Assembly (NCBI GenBank): GCA_020845495.1
Contig: JADLFM010000046.1
Coordinates: 1-64,000 of the forward strand
Direction: 5' to 3'
Length of the DNA: 64,000 bases
Source of the DNA: Chloroflexota bacterium
GTDB lineage: Bacteria; Chloroflexota; UBA6077; JACCZL01
The position numbers and the translations under genes were made by a program. Position 1 is the stretch's first letter; each line of letters begins with the position of its first letter. Shown in pieces: positions 26,133-35,512 of the stretch. The notes under the pieces were generated by a model that had not been told where the DNA came from, searched no databases, and saw only the letters and a program-made list of their open reading frames with translations.

Positions 26133-27007
26133 CCCTTGATTCCGGTCAAGGCCACGCCTTGAATGATGTATCGCTGGGCGAAGACGAACAACAGGATCAT
26201 CGGCACCACCATCACCGTCGCCGCGGCCATCAGCAGGTTCCAATACTCGGTCGAAGCGCCGCTCTGGGAGAGCATGTGGACCAGCCCGAGGGCAGCGGTG
26301 AACTTCTCCTTGTCGTTGATGAAGATCAGCGGCGCCAGGAAGTCGTTCCAACTCTGCTGAAACGCCATGATCGCCACCACCGCCATCACCGGCCCCGAGA
26401 GTGGCACGTAGATACGCGCCCAGATCCCAATCTCGTTGGCGCCGTCGATCCGCGCGGCCTCAGCCAGTTCGGTCGGGATGGTCAAGAAGAACTGACGCAT
26501 CAGGAAGATAAAGAAGGGCGTTCCGAAAAAGGACGGCACGATCAACGGCAGGTAGGTATTGATCCAACCAAGCTGCTTGAAGATCAGGAACAGCGGCACC
26601 AGCCGTACGATGAACGGCACCATCAGCGTGCTGACCAGCACCATGAACAGCAGGTTGCGGCCGGGGAAGCGCAGCCGCGCGAAGCCGTAAGCAACGAACG
26701 AGCAGGAGATCAGATCGCCGACGATCACGCCGATCGAAATGATGAAGCTGTTCAAGAAGTACTGGCCGAACGGTTGGGCGGTCAACGCCTGGGGATAGTT
26801 CTCCCAGCGCGGCGGGAGGGGGATCCAGATCGGCGGGTAGGCCCGGGTCTGGGGCAACTCCTTGAGCGAGGTGCCGATCATCCAGAGCAGAGGAAAGACC
26901 ATCGCGACCGCGCCGGCGACCAGCACCAGGTAGAGCGCCAGACGGGCCGGCGAGAGGCGGAGCCGCGTCGACCGAACTGGCGCCGCGGCGGTAACGGCGG
27001 CCATCAC
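26129..27007 (-). CDS. Carbohydrate ABC permease, MalG-like
   Basis: This 292-residue inner-membrane permease has six predicted helices, starting LALYLVLVAGAVAMVFPLLWMIGTSLK. The EAA loop is ELAEAARIDGANEIGIWARIYVPLSGP, as in the MalG subfamily, and the end is ALTGIKG. It overlaps the MalF-like gene upstream and the FAD oxidoreductase gene downstream by a few bases each, so the set is translated as one unit. No ATPase gene is present; such systems often share an MsmK-type ATPase encoded elsewhere. Confidence 0.95.
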   Translation of the reverse strand: MMAAVTAAAPVRSTRLRLSPARLALYLVLVAGAVAMVFPLLWMIGTSLKELPQTRAYPPIWIPLPPRWENYPQALTAQPFGQYFLNSFIISIGVIVGDLISCSFVAYGFARLRFPGRNLLFMVLVSTLMVPFIVRLVPLFLIFKQLGWINTYLPLIVPSFFGTPFFIFLMRQFFLTIPTELAEAARIDGANEIGIWARIYVPLSGPVMAVVAIMAFQQSWNDFLAPLIFINDKEKFTAALGLVHMLSQSGASTEYWNLLMAAATVMVVPMILLFVFAQRYIIQGVALTGIKG

Positions 27008-27969
27008 AGCACCCCCTTCGGGTCGGCGCCCTCGTAGTAGACCCAGGTCCGCGACCAGTGGAAAACGGCCATGGTGACGATCAACACGACCACAAACAGG
27101 ATCGTGGCCAGCGCCGAGGCGTAGCCCATCTGGAAGAACTCGAACGCCTGGCGGTAGATGTACAGCACGTAGAACAACGTGCTGTTGAGCGGTCCGCCCT
27201 TGGTCATGATGTAGGCCAGGGTGAACACCTGGAAGCTGTTGATGATCCCGACGATCAGGTTGAAGAAGATGGTCGGGGTCAGCATCGGGATGGTGACGTT
27301 GCGGAGCTTGCTCCAGCTGCCGGCCCCGTCGATGTCGGCCGCCTCATAGAGGTGCTGAGGGATACCCTGGAGGCCGGCCAGGTAGATCAGCATGTAGCCG
27401 CCCATGTGCCAGATCGTCAAGAGTACGATCGCCGGCTTGGCCCATTGCTCGCTCTGGAGCCACTGGGGGCTGGGCACCCCGACCAGCCCCAGGAGGTAGC
27501 GCAGAACGCCGACCTGGGGGTCGAGGATCCAGACGAACAATACCGAGCTGACCACATACGGGATCAGGACCGGCAAGTAGTAGGCAGCCCGCAGCAGCAC
27601 CAGCCCGCGAATCTTCTGGTTCAGGCCGAGGGCCACGACGAACCCGACGATCACCTGGCCTGGCACGGCCAGCAGGACGTAGTAGACCGTGTTGTAGAGT
27701 GAGGTCCAGAACAGCGGATCGCCGGTGAAGATCTTCTGGTAGTTGCGCAGGCCGACCCAACGCGGGGTGTCGAAGACGCTGTACTCGGTGAAGCTGAGGT
27801 AGATCACCGCCCCGATCGGGATCAGCGAGAACAGCAGGAACCCGAACAGCCACGGCGAGATGAACAGGTAGCCCCAGAGCGCCTCGCGCTGGGACAGCGA
27901 GAACCGCGACGCGGGCGCCGCGACCGAGGGCAGACCGGCCCCGAGCTCGACATTTGGTCCTGTAGCCAT
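27004..27969 (-). CDS. Carbohydrate ABC permease, MalF-like
   Basis: This 321-residue inner-membrane permease has a first helix in YLFISPWLFGFLLFSLIPIG, the MalF-family segment SVFDTPRWVGLRNYQKIF, and the EAA loop YEAADIDGAGSWSKLRNVTIP. I start it at ATG 27969 (MATGPNVELG), which aligns with family members; the frame to 28164 is shadow that would overlap the binding-protein gene. It forms the heterodimeric channel with the MalG-like protein. Confidence 0.94.
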   Translation of the reverse strand: MATGPNVELGAGLPSVAAPASRFSLSQREALWGYLFISPWLFGFLLFSLIPIGAVIYLSFTEYSVFDTPRWVGLRNYQKIFTGDPLFWTSLYNTVYYVLLAVPGQVIVGFVVALGLNQKIRGLVLLRAAYYLPVLIPYVVSSVLFVWILDPQVGVLRYLLGLVGVPSPQWLQSEQWAKPAIVLLTIWHMGGYMLIYLAGLQGIPQHLYEAADIDGAGSWSKLRNVTIPMLTPTIFFNLIVGIINSFQVFTLAYIMTKGGPLNSTLFYVLYIYRQAFEFFQMGYASALATILFVVVLIVTMAVFHWSRTWVYYEGADPKGVL

Positions 27970-28060
27970 GCTTCCACTATCAGGCTGGCGCGTGGCCAGC
28001 GGGCGAGCGGGCACGGGATGATCCGCGCCCGCTCGGTCGGGCTTCTGGTCAGCGCGGCCG

Positions 28061-29614
28061 TTAGCCGCGGCTCGCGAACCACTCGTCGTGGAGCTTCTGC
28101 GCCTCAGTCGTGCCCCACTTGAGGCCATCGGCCGGCGTCCGCTTCTTGACCAGAACTTCCTCAACCATCTGGTCGCTCAGCTTGCGGACCTGGCTGTAGA
28201 CGCCGCTGACCGGCGAGGCGACCGCCGTCTTGAGCATCTCCTGAACGACTGGCCAATGCTTGTTGACCTTGGTGTACTCCGGATCCTCGTTGAACTTCGG
28301 GACCACGCTGGGGCGTCCCTGGGCCTTGAAGAAGTTGAGCTGGCCATCACCCAGGGTCATGTACTTGATCCACTCCCAGGCAGCGTCCACGTTCTTGGCG
28401 CCACGCGGGATGTTGTACCCCCAACCACCGTCGGAGAACTGGATGGCCTTGGCCGCTGAATTCTTGTCGTTGAACGGGAACAGGCCCACTCCGTAGTCGA
28501 GTTGGGGTGCCTCCTTCTCGAGCTGGAGGAAGTGCCAGATGCCCATCAACTGGAGCGAGATCTTGCCGTTGAACCACGACTGGTTGCCCTCGGCGCCGCC
28601 CGGACCGGGCTGGGTGGCAAAGCTGCGAATTCGCTCGTAGCCGCCGTACTGCTCGTCGAGATTCTTGCCCAGGTACTCGAGCGCTTCGAGGTTCTCTTTC
28701 GAGTCCCAGAGAACTTTGCGGCCGTCCTCGGAGAACGCCCGAGCGTTGTTGTTGGCTGCCCACTGGAACCAGGCGTTGTTGTTGAGGGTCCAGAACAGCG
28801 AGCCCACACGCTCGACGTTGTCGCCAGACTTCTTGGTCAGCTTGGCGCTGTAGGCAGCGAACTCGGTCCAGTTCTTCGGGCCTTTCTCCGGATCGAGGCC
28901 AACCTCACGGAAGTGGCTCTTGTTCCAGAAGATCAGGTAGTTGCCGGCCGCCACCGCCTGAGGCAGCGCATACAGCTTGCCGCCGTAGTACTGGGGGTCG
29001 AGGTCGGACGGGTAGAACGTGCCCTTGAGGTCGAGCTTGTCGCGGGCCGCGAACTCGTCGAGCGCCGTCAGCCCATTCTTCGAGGCGAAGTTGGGTACCT
29101 CGCGCGAGTGGACCATGAGCACGTCCGGCGGGTCGCCGCCAGCGATCGCGGTCAGGTACTTCTCGTACATGCCCTGCTGAGACAGGACGTTGTGCTCGAC
29201 CTTGATGTCGGGATACTTCGCGTGGAAGTCGCCGAGCACCTTCTCGAACAGGGGTTGGCGATCGCCGCCCCAGACATGCCAGACCTTGATGGCCCCGGCG
29301 GCAGCCTTGGCGGGCGCGGCCTGGGCGGCCGGCTTGGCTGCCTCGGCGGGCTTGGCTGCCTCGGCTGGCTTGGCGGCGGTGGTCGCGGCCGGCTGGGCAG
29401 CCGGCGCGGCCGGTTTCGACTCGGCTGGCTTCGATTCGGCCGGCTTCGATGCGGGCGGCTTCGACTCGGCTGGCTTCTGGGCGGTCGGCTGGGACGGCTG
29501 GCTACAGGCGGCCAGCCCGATCGAGATGGCCGCGAGGCCGCCTAGCCGGAGGAAGCTCCGCCGGCTCACACTCCGAACGGCGACAGCACCTCGGGGAATC
29601 GTCGGATCGCTCAC
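28061..29614 (-). CDS. Sugar ABC substrate-binding lipoprotein
   Basis: This 517-residue SBP family 1 protein captures a sugar outside the membrane. The N-terminus has RRSFLRLGG (twin-arginine type), a hydrophobic segment and the lipobox LAACS. A tether of about 70 residues follows, made of KPAESKP and AAKPAEA repeats, then the binding domain (IKVWHVWGGDRQPLFEKVL onward). The start is GTG 29614 with AAAGGAG about 6 bases upstream. Two upstream in-frame Met codons lack such a site and overlap the IclR gene end. It is the first gene of the transporter operon. Confidence 0.93.
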   Translation of the reverse strand: MSDPTIPRGAVAVRSVSRRSFLRLGGLAAISIGLAACSQPSQPTAQKPAESKPPASKPAESKPAESKPAAPAAQPAATTAAKPAEAAKPAEAAKPAAQAAPAKAAAGAIKVWHVWGGDRQPLFEKVLGDFHAKYPDIKVEHNVLSQQGMYEKYLTAIAGGDPPDVLMVHSREVPNFASKNGLTALDEFAARDKLDLKGTFYPSDLDPQYYGGKLYALPQAVAAGNYLIFWNKSHFREVGLDPEKGPKNWTEFAAYSAKLTKKSGDNVERVGSLFWTLNNNAWFQWAANNNARAFSEDGRKVLWDSKENLEALEYLGKNLDEQYGGYERIRSFATQPGPGGAEGNQSWFNGKISLQLMGIWHFLQLEKEAPQLDYGVGLFPFNDKNSAAKAIQFSDGGWGYNIPRGAKNVDAAWEWIKYMTLGDGQLNFFKAQGRPSVVPKFNEDPEYTKVNKHWPVVQEMLKTAVASPVSGVYSQVRKLSDQMVEEVLVKKRTPADGLKWGTTEAQKLHDEWFASRG

Positions 29615-29646
29615 GCTGCGCTCCTTTCGCTGGGGTCGCTTGCCCA

Positions 29647-30480
29647 TCATCGAATCGTTCGCCCTCCGCCGCTGATGGGTACGTGCTCGGTCGGGATAGT
29701 CAGGTAGCCCAGCCGGTGAGAGATCTGGTCGGCCGTCTCGATCGCTTCGCGCACCAGCTCGACCTCGCGGCGCTCGAGGTCGAGTGCGCTCAGCGACCCG
29801 GACAGGCTGACCGCCGCGACGACCGTTCCGCCAGCGTCGCGGACCGGGGCGGCGATGCAGGCCCGGCCGAACGCCATCTCCTCACGCTCGAGCGCCACCC
29901 CGCGCTGCCGGATCTGGTCGAGTTGGGGGCGCAGCTCGTCGACCGAGCCGGTCGTGTGAGGAGTGAAGCGGGGGAACGCCAGTCGTGCCAGGATGACCTC
30001 GCGCTCGGTGTCGGGAAGGTGGGCCAGCAACACCTTCCCGACACCGGTGCAGTGGAGGGGGTTGCGCTTGCCAATCATGGTGAACGACTTGGGGGCGCGG
30101 GGCGCGTCAACCGAGGCAACGTAGAAGATCGCGTCCTCGCGCAGAACCGCCAGGTTGGCGGCAAGGCCGAGACGAGCGGTGACGTCGTACATGACGCCGA
30201 TCGCCTGGCGCCGGATCTCGGACTGATTGAGGGCGATGCCGGCCAGCGAGATCAAAGCCGGGCCGAGCAGATAGGCGCCGCTGAGCGAGTCGCGCTCGAG
30301 GAAGCCGTGAGCCTCCATGGTGGCGAGCAGTCGGGAGATGGTGCTCTGGCTAAGGCCGAGGCGGCGGGCGATGTCGGAAACGCGCAGCCGAGGCTCGGCA
30401 TCGGAGAAGCAGGCCAACGCGGCAAGAGCGCGGTCGACTGCCTGGGTCGCACCGGTAGCATTGCGATCTACGGCTGCCAT
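29647..30480 (-). CDS. IclR-family transcriptional regulator
   Basis: This 277-residue protein has a winged helix-turn-helix at about residues 13-75 (VSDIARRLGLSQSTISRLLATME). The IclR effector-binding domain follows, with typical segments LHCTGVGKVLLAHLP, FGRACIAAPVRD and AAVSLSGS. I use ATG 30480; an upstream Met at 30495 is possible. It lies 32 bases upstream of the binding-protein gene on the same strand and probably controls the locus in response to a sugar-acid-like effector, as IclR proteins often do. That ligand is inferred. Confidence 0.93.
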   Translation of the reverse strand: MAAVDRNATGATQAVDRALAALACFSDAEPRLRVSDIARRLGLSQSTISRLLATMEAHGFLERDSLSGAYLLGPALISLAGIALNQSEIRRQAIGVMYDVTARLGLAANLAVLREDAIFYVASVDAPRAPKSFTMIGKRNPLHCTGVGKVLLAHLPDTEREVILARLAFPRFTPHTTGSVDELRPQLDQIRQRGVALEREEMAFGRACIAAPVRDAGGTVVAAVSLSGSLSALDLERREVELVREAIETADQISHRLGYLTIPTEHVPISGGGRTIR

Positions 30481-30958
30481 GCGCGCATCGTACAAGGGTC
30501 TGCCGCATTCTGCAAGACCCTGGCACGATTTCGCTGCGCGCAGTCACGTCAGGCGGTGTGCTGGCGTCGGCAGTCGGCTGAGGGCGCTGAGCCGTAGCCC
30601 GGCTACACCGTACCTCAGCCAACTCGCGTAGGCGTGCCGGCTGGTACGCGTCGCGGGCGGATATCGACGGCACACGTCCATGGACGGCCCGTGCCTCCGG
30701 TGTGCCCCGGGCGCCATCTGATGTGGACAGCGCCGACCGCGAACGCTCCCTTCGGGCCGGCCGCTCCAGGATGCCCGCCCAACGTCAGGGCCGATGAACG
30801 AGCGTGCGCCGAGCACGGCCTGGGCGGCGGGCGCGCAAACGGTCAGGTTGGGCAGTCAGTCGCCGCGCGGCTCGTGCTCTCACGCACGCACGGCTGCCCT
30901 CGATACGTTCGCCGCGGCCCGGCCGTACCGGCTGGGCCGCGGCCTTCTCGGCGGGGTA
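30481..30958. other. Gap between IclR gene and epimerase-like gene
   Basis: About 480 bases with no convincing gene. Open frames here are GC shadows without domains. It should contain the promoter of the minus-strand IclR/transporter operon. I see no strong hairpin or repeat. Confidence 0.45.
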
Positions 30959-31741
30959 TCAGGGCAGGTTGGTGTCGCGAAGGGCGTCGAGGGACGCGGC
31001 GAACGCTTCGGCGTCGTCCTCCGGGCGGTAGCCGAGCTTCTCCATCGTGTCGGTGATGTCCCAGTGACGGCCGCCGTTTGCGGAGATCGCGTAGAAGATC
31101 CCGAAGCCGATCTCGCTCTCGATGGCGCGCCAGGTCACCTGGGCGCAGTCGCGCGGGCTGAGCCACATCCAGCGGCTAATCTCGTCCTTCGGCTCGGGCA
31201 GGAACCAGCCGATCCGCAGGCAGATCACCGAGATCCCGTAGCGGTCGTGGTAGTGCCGCCCGAGCGCCTCACCAAACGCCTTCGAGACACCGTACAGCGA
31301 GTCCGGCCGAACCGGCTGGCTGGCGTAGATCGGCCACTGCTGGTCGCGGTCGTACATGCCCATGACATGATTGGTCGAGGCGAAGACGATCTTCCGTACC
31401 CCGGCCTGCCGGGCTGCCTCGAACACGTTGTAGGCGCCGTCGATGTTGCGGGCCCGCACGCTCTCCCAGGGTGCGCGGGTGTTCGGCTCGCCAGCCATGT
31501 GGACGACAGCGTCCATGCCACGCAGGGCCGGCGCGATCTGCTCGAAGCTCGCGATGTCCGCGATGACCTGATCCGGGACCGGCGGGTGCTCGGGCACAGT
31601 ACGGTGGTAGTGGACACGCAGATCGTAGCGGTCCTTCAACTGCTCGGCGAGGCTACTGCCGATGCGGCCGGCCGCACCTGTGATCAGGACGCGCTTCTTT
31701 CGGCGGGCGAAGCTGGACGGGCTGGGACGCTGGTCAGTCAT
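30959..31741 (-). CDS. NAD-dependent short-chain reductase, uronate-dehydrogenase-like
   Basis: This 260-residue extended SDR has the NAD site VLITGAAGRIGSSLAEQL and the catalytic Tyr/Lys in SLYGVSKAFGE. The TNHVMG segment before the active site matches uronate dehydrogenases and NDP-sugar epimerase relatives. The short length and GAAGRIG motif fit uronate dehydrogenase (oxidation of glucuronate or galacturonate to the aldarolactone) better than an epimerase. It lies upstream of the sugar ABC locus on the same strand, after a gap. The specific substrate is inferred. Confidence 0.8.
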   Translation of the reverse strand: MTDQRPSPSSFARRKKRVLITGAAGRIGSSLAEQLKDRYDLRVHYHRTVPEHPPVPDQVIADIASFEQIAPALRGMDAVVHMAGEPNTRAPWESVRARNIDGAYNVFEAARQAGVRKIVFASTNHVMGMYDRDQQWPIYASQPVRPDSLYGVSKAFGEALGRHYHDRYGISVICLRIGWFLPEPKDEISRWMWLSPRDCAQVTWRAIESEIGFGIFYAISANGGRHWDITDTMEKLGYRPEDDAEAFAASLDALRDTNLP

Positions 31742-31866
31742 GCTTTCCTCGCCTCGGGGGACTGCAACGGCCGCCCGCCTGCTGCTGGGCAGCCTGCGCC
31801 CCCTGTGCTCACCTGCGGGCAGATCGTCTCCAGATGCTCGGGCTCACCTGACGCAGAAGCGTGCGC

Positions 31867-32178
31867 TCACTCGATGGCAGGAGCGGTGGTGGTGGCAGGA
31901 GCGGCGGTGGTGGCAGGAACGGCGGTGGTGGCAGGAGTGGCGGTGGTGGCGGGAGCGGCGGCAGGGGCGGCCTCCTTGTGGAGACGCTCGATCTCCTCGC
32001 GCACGGCCGCGAGCGCCCGGTGCGCCGTGAAGACGGCCTCGCGGTCGGACGCGCCCAGGGTGATACGCTCGACGTAATGGAGCGTACGGCTCTCCAACTC
32101 ACGGAGCGTGGCCGCGACCGGCCCGAGCAGGGCGTAGGCGTTCTGTTCGCCCAGGTGATACGGCGTCAGGTACGGCAT
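31867..32178 (-). CDS. Unknown 103-residue protein with PATTA-repeat tail
   Basis: I do not recognise this protein. Residues 1-70 are mostly helical (LGPVAATLRELESRTLHYV and AHRALAAVREEIERLHKE), with heptad-like spacing that suggests a coiled coil. The tail is four six-residue units of the PATTAT type ending APAIE, probably disordered. GGGAGAG stands about 6 bases before the ATG at 32178. The open frame above that ATG overlaps the next gene and looks non-coding. It sits between the SDR and the ornithine cyclodeaminase-family gene, all on the minus strand. Confidence 0.6.
   Translation of the reverse strand: MPYLTPYHLGEQNAYALLGPVAATLRELESRTLHYVERITLGASDREAVFTAHRALAAVREEIERLHKEAAPAAAPATTATPATTAVPATTAAPATTTAPAIE
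31876..31953 (-). repeat. 18-bp tandem repeat encoding PATTAx units
   Basis: Four imperfect 18-base units encode PATTAT, PATTAV, PATTAA and PATTTA at the C-terminus of the small unknown protein. Slippage could change tail length without shifting the frame. Confidence 0.85.
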
Positions 32179-32288
32179 GGTCACTCTCCCTCTATCGGCG
32201 GTCAACTGAGCGTTCAGCCGGCCAGCCCCGCCGATCTGTCGAGTCCGAACGACAGGCATCCAGGTGGTGAGTACCGCGTTGGGTCTGG

Positions 32289-33251
32289 CTACTTCACGAA
32301 GAGTGGCAACTCCTGGCCCAGCCCAGCCTCGCGGGCGCGCTGGTAGACGTGCGCCGCGACCACCACATCCTGCAAGCCCAGCCCCTGCGACTCGAAGATG
32401 GTGACGTCCGCGTCCGAGCGGCGGCCCTCGGCCCGGCCAATGACCACGTCGCTCAACTCCGGAAGCTGGTCCCAGTCGAGCCAGCCTCGCTCGGCCGGTA
32501 TCAGCAGATCGCCGCACTCCTGGCGGGCTTGAGCGCGGGAGTCCACGACCACGAGATTCGCGCGCCGGATCAGCCGCTCGTCGAGCTCACGGCGGATCAG
32601 GGCGTTCGAGCCGGCCGCGTTGATGTGGGTGCCCGCTGCAATCAGCCCCTCAGGGAACAGCGGATCGCGGGCGGTGGTGATCGTGGTCACGATCTGGGCG
32701 CCGTCGAGGGCCGCCTCCGGCGACTCGCTGGCCACGAGCGTCGCAGTGATCTGGCCGGCCATCTGCGCGACGAAGCGCTGCCGATGCTCGGGGTTGCGAC
32801 TGTAGACCCGGACCTCTTTCAGCGGCCGAACGGCGGCAATGGCCAGCAGTTGACCCTGGGCCTGCCAGCCGGACCCGAACAGGGCCAGCGTGTCGGCCTC
32901 CTGACGGGCCAGATGCCTGGTCGCCACGCCGGAGGCCGCGCCGGTCCGCATCATCCCCAGGTAGTCGCCCTCGACGATGGCCAGCAGGCTGCCGCTCTCC
33001 GCGCTGTAGAGCAAAATCAGGAAGCGGGTACCGTCGCGGAACGAGGTGTAGCTCTTCACCCCGACGACCCCGAGGCCGAGATCGGCCCCGGCCAGCAGGT
33101 GGAGCGTGCCCTTCGGCAGTTTGACCCGCTGACGGGGAAGGTTGCGGGCCGCGCCGCGTCCGTACGCCTTCGTCGCGTCTTCCAGCCACCCCACGACGGC
33201 AGGCATGTCGATGAGCGAGCGGACGTCGGCCTCGGTGAGTACGAGCGTCAT
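32289..33251 (-). CDS. Ornithine cyclodeaminase/mu-crystallin family protein
   Basis: This 320-residue NAD(P)-binding protein has an N-terminal substrate lobe with the Lys in VGVKSYTSF and MMRTGAASGVATRHLAR. The Rossmann segment is LALFGSGWQAQGQLLAI and the nucleotide-site region is ITTARDPLFPEGLIAAGTHINAAGS. The Asp in LVVVDSR matches the catalytic Asp of ornithine cyclodeaminase. Family members also act as alanine, ketimine or opine-type dehydrogenases, so I do not assign ornithine as substrate. It is first of the small minus-strand group with the 103-residue protein. Confidence 0.88.
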   Translation of the reverse strand: MTLVLTEADVRSLIDMPAVVGWLEDATKAYGRGAARNLPRQRVKLPKGTLHLLAGADLGLGVVGVKSYTSFRDGTRFLILLYSAESGSLLAIVEGDYLGMMRTGAASGVATRHLARQEADTLALFGSGWQAQGQLLAIAAVRPLKEVRVYSRNPEHRQRFVAQMAGQITATLVASESPEAALDGAQIVTTITTARDPLFPEGLIAAGTHINAAGSNALIRRELDERLIRRANLVVVDSRAQARQECGDLLIPAERGWLDWDQLPELSDVVIGRAEGRRSDADVTIFESQGLGLQDVVVAAHVYQRAREAGLGQELPLFVK

Positions 33252-33517
33252 GTCTCCTCCCGGGCGGTCAGTATACTGGCGAGGCGGGAGGAGGGAGTCG
33301 GGGGCGAAGCTTCGCGCGGGGTGAGGGGCGCGGCAGCGGCGATCGGAGCGCGCGGCGCGTAGAGGCGGGAAAGATAGCCTCTGTGCAGGCTACGATGCTT
33401 CGTACGCCAATGGCGCAAGCACGCGGGCAGCACAGCATGCACGTGCGGTAGTCTCGAAGCGGCGGTGCGGTGAGCGGGGGCGCTCGGTAGATCAGTCGGT
33501 AGACCTGGAGGTGTGCG

Positions 33518-35512
33518 ATGGGAGTCGTCAGGCTGGAGATTCGGTCGCGGCAGCCGCTGGCCGAGGGGGCGGCGTTTGGCGATGTCGGCGCGTACGAGCG
33601 GATTGACGGCATCGCGCACTTCGCCGTCGATCCGGCCAATCCCGCGAACCAGGCCATCGTCGATCTCGACAAGGCCGAGCGCGACGCCGAGGGTCGGGTC
33701 CGCTTCCTGGCCGATTTCTGCATCCTCCAGCCGTCCGACGCAGCACGTGGCAACGGCCGGCTCCTCTTCGAGGTGCTGAACCGAGGCCGTAAGAACGTCC
33801 CCCGCCATTTCAACTGCGCGCCGGCGCAGGCCATCCCGAGCGCCGAGATCGATCCGGGCGACGGCTTCTTGATGCGCCGCGGCTGGACAATGGCCTGGTG
33901 CGGCTGGCAGTGGGACGTCGTGCGGAGCGACGCGCTGCTCGGGCTAAAGGCGCCACAGGCGTTGGAGAACGGAAAACCCATCGAGGGGCGCGTCTCGGTC
34001 GAGTTCCAGCCGAACATCCCGGCCGTCGACAAGCTGCTGGCGAACCGCGTCCACACGCCGTATCCGACCGTCGACGTGGACGACCCGGCCGCGGAATTGA
34101 CCGTTCGGGACTGGCCGGGCGGGGCGCGGACGACGATCCCGCGCGAGCGCTGGCGCTTCGCCCGCGACGAGGGCGGGCAGCCGGTCGCGGACCCGGCCTA
34201 CGTCTGGCTGGCTGGCGGCTTCGAGACGGGCAAGATGTACGAGGTCGTGTACACGACCAACAACTGCCCGGTCGTCGGAACGGGCCTGCTGGCGGTTCGC
34301 GACTTCTCGGCGTACCTGCGCTTCGCGACGGCGGAGGACGGGAACCCCTGCGCCGGCCGGATCGAGCGGGCCTACGCGCACGGCGTCTCCCAGAGCGGGC
34401 GCTTCCTGCGCCACTTCCTCTCGTTCGGGCTGAACGTCGACGAGGCCGGGCGGCAAGTCTATGACGGCCTGATCCCCCAGGTCGCGGGCGGGCGGCGCGG
34501 CCAGTTCAACCATCGCTTCGCGCAGCCGTCCGACCAGATGATGCCGAGCTTCGGCCACCTGATGCCGTTCGCCGACGACCCCCAGACCGACCCTGTGACC
34601 GGCGAGTCCGGCGGCCTGCTCGACCGTCAGCGTGCGGTCGGCGGGGTGCCGAAGGTGCTCACGATCAACACCTCGGCCGAGTACTACCGAGGCGATGCCT
34701 CGCTGATTCATACCGACGTCGCCGGCACCCATGACGTTGTGCCGCCGGCCGAGGTCCGCGACTACCTGTTCGCCAGCACCCAGCACGGCCCCGGCACCCT
34801 GCCGCTCCAGTACGTCAACCCGACCGAGGGCTCGAAGGGCGTTCACGGCTTCAACGCCGTCGACTACGTACCGCTGATGCGGGCGGCGCTGGTGAACCTG
34901 GATCGTTGGGTGTCGGACGGCATCGAGCCGCCGCCGAACGCGATCCCGCGTATCGCCGATGGCACCGCTGTCACACCCGCTCAGGCACTCGCGCACTTCA
35001 AGAGCATTCCCGGCACGACCGTTCCCGACCCCGAACGGCTGCTGATGGTCTGGCGCACGGACCTCGGCCCAGAAGTATCACGCGGTATCGGCCGGCCGCC
35101 AGCCCAGCTCGGCGAGCGGTACCGAAACCTCGTCTCGGCGGTGGACGAGGACGGCAACGAGGTAGCTGGCATCCGGATGCCAGACGTGTCCGTGCCGGTT
35201 GCGACCTATAGCGGCTGGAATCCGCGTGCGCCCGAGACCGGCGGCACGGGGCAGATCGTCTCGATGCAGGGCTCCACGCTGCCGTTCCCGGCCACCCGGG
35301 CGGAGCGCGAGCGGACCGGCGATCCGCGCCGCTCGATCGAGGAGCGCTACCGGGACCGCGCCGACTATCTCGCTCGGGTTCGCGCCGCGGCCAAGGGACT
35401 GGTGGAGCAGCGCTACCTGCTGGCAGAGGACGTCGATCTGGCGGTGCGGCTCGCCGCCGAGCGCTACGATGCCTTCGCGGCCGTCCCCGCCGAACCGGCG
35501 CTCCCGGCCTGA
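33518..35512 (+). CDS. Alpha/beta-hydrolase domain protein (PF20091-like)
   Basis: This 664-residue protein matches the large alpha/beta-hydrolase group whose members start with a beta-rich N-terminal region (here VRLEIRSRQPLAEGAAFGDVGAYE) before the hydrolase core. The nucleophile elbow is probably HGVSQSGRFLRHFL, with Ser in GVSQSG. His and Asp partners cannot be fixed by eye. There is no signal peptide. GGAGG precedes the ATG by about 7 bases. The reaction is an ester or lactone hydrolysis by family analogy; the substrate is unknown. A hairpin lies about 20 bases after the stop. Confidence 0.82.
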   Translation: MGVVRLEIRSRQPLAEGAAFGDVGAYERIDGIAHFAVDPANPANQAIVDLDKAERDAEGRVRFLADFCILQPSDAARGNGRLLFEVLNRGRKNVPRHFNCAPAQAIPSAEIDPGDGFLMRRGWTMAWCGWQWDVVRSDALLGLKAPQALENGKPIEGRVSVEFQPNIPAVDKLLANRVHTPYPTVDVDDPAAELTVRDWPGGARTTIPRERWRFARDEGGQPVADPAYVWLAGGFETGKMYEVVYTTNNCPVVGTGLLAVRDFSAYLRFATAEDGNPCAGRIERAYAHGVSQSGRFLRHFLSFGLNVDEAGRQVYDGLIPQVAGGRRGQFNHRFAQPSDQMMPSFGHLMPFADDPQTDPVTGESGGLLDRQRAVGGVPKVLTINTSAEYYRGDASLIHTDVAGTHDVVPPAEVRDYLFASTQHGPGTLPLQYVNPTEGSKGVHGFNAVDYVPLMRAALVNLDRWVSDGIEPPPNAIPRIADGTAVTPAQALAHFKSIPGTTVPDPERLLMVWRTDLGPEVSRGIGRPPAQLGERYRNLVSAVDEDGNEVAGIRMPDVSVPVATYSGWNPRAPETGGTGQIVSMQGSTLPFPATRAERERTGDPRRSIEERYRDRADYLARVRAAAKGLVEQRYLLAEDVDLAVRLAAERYDAFAAVPAEPALPA

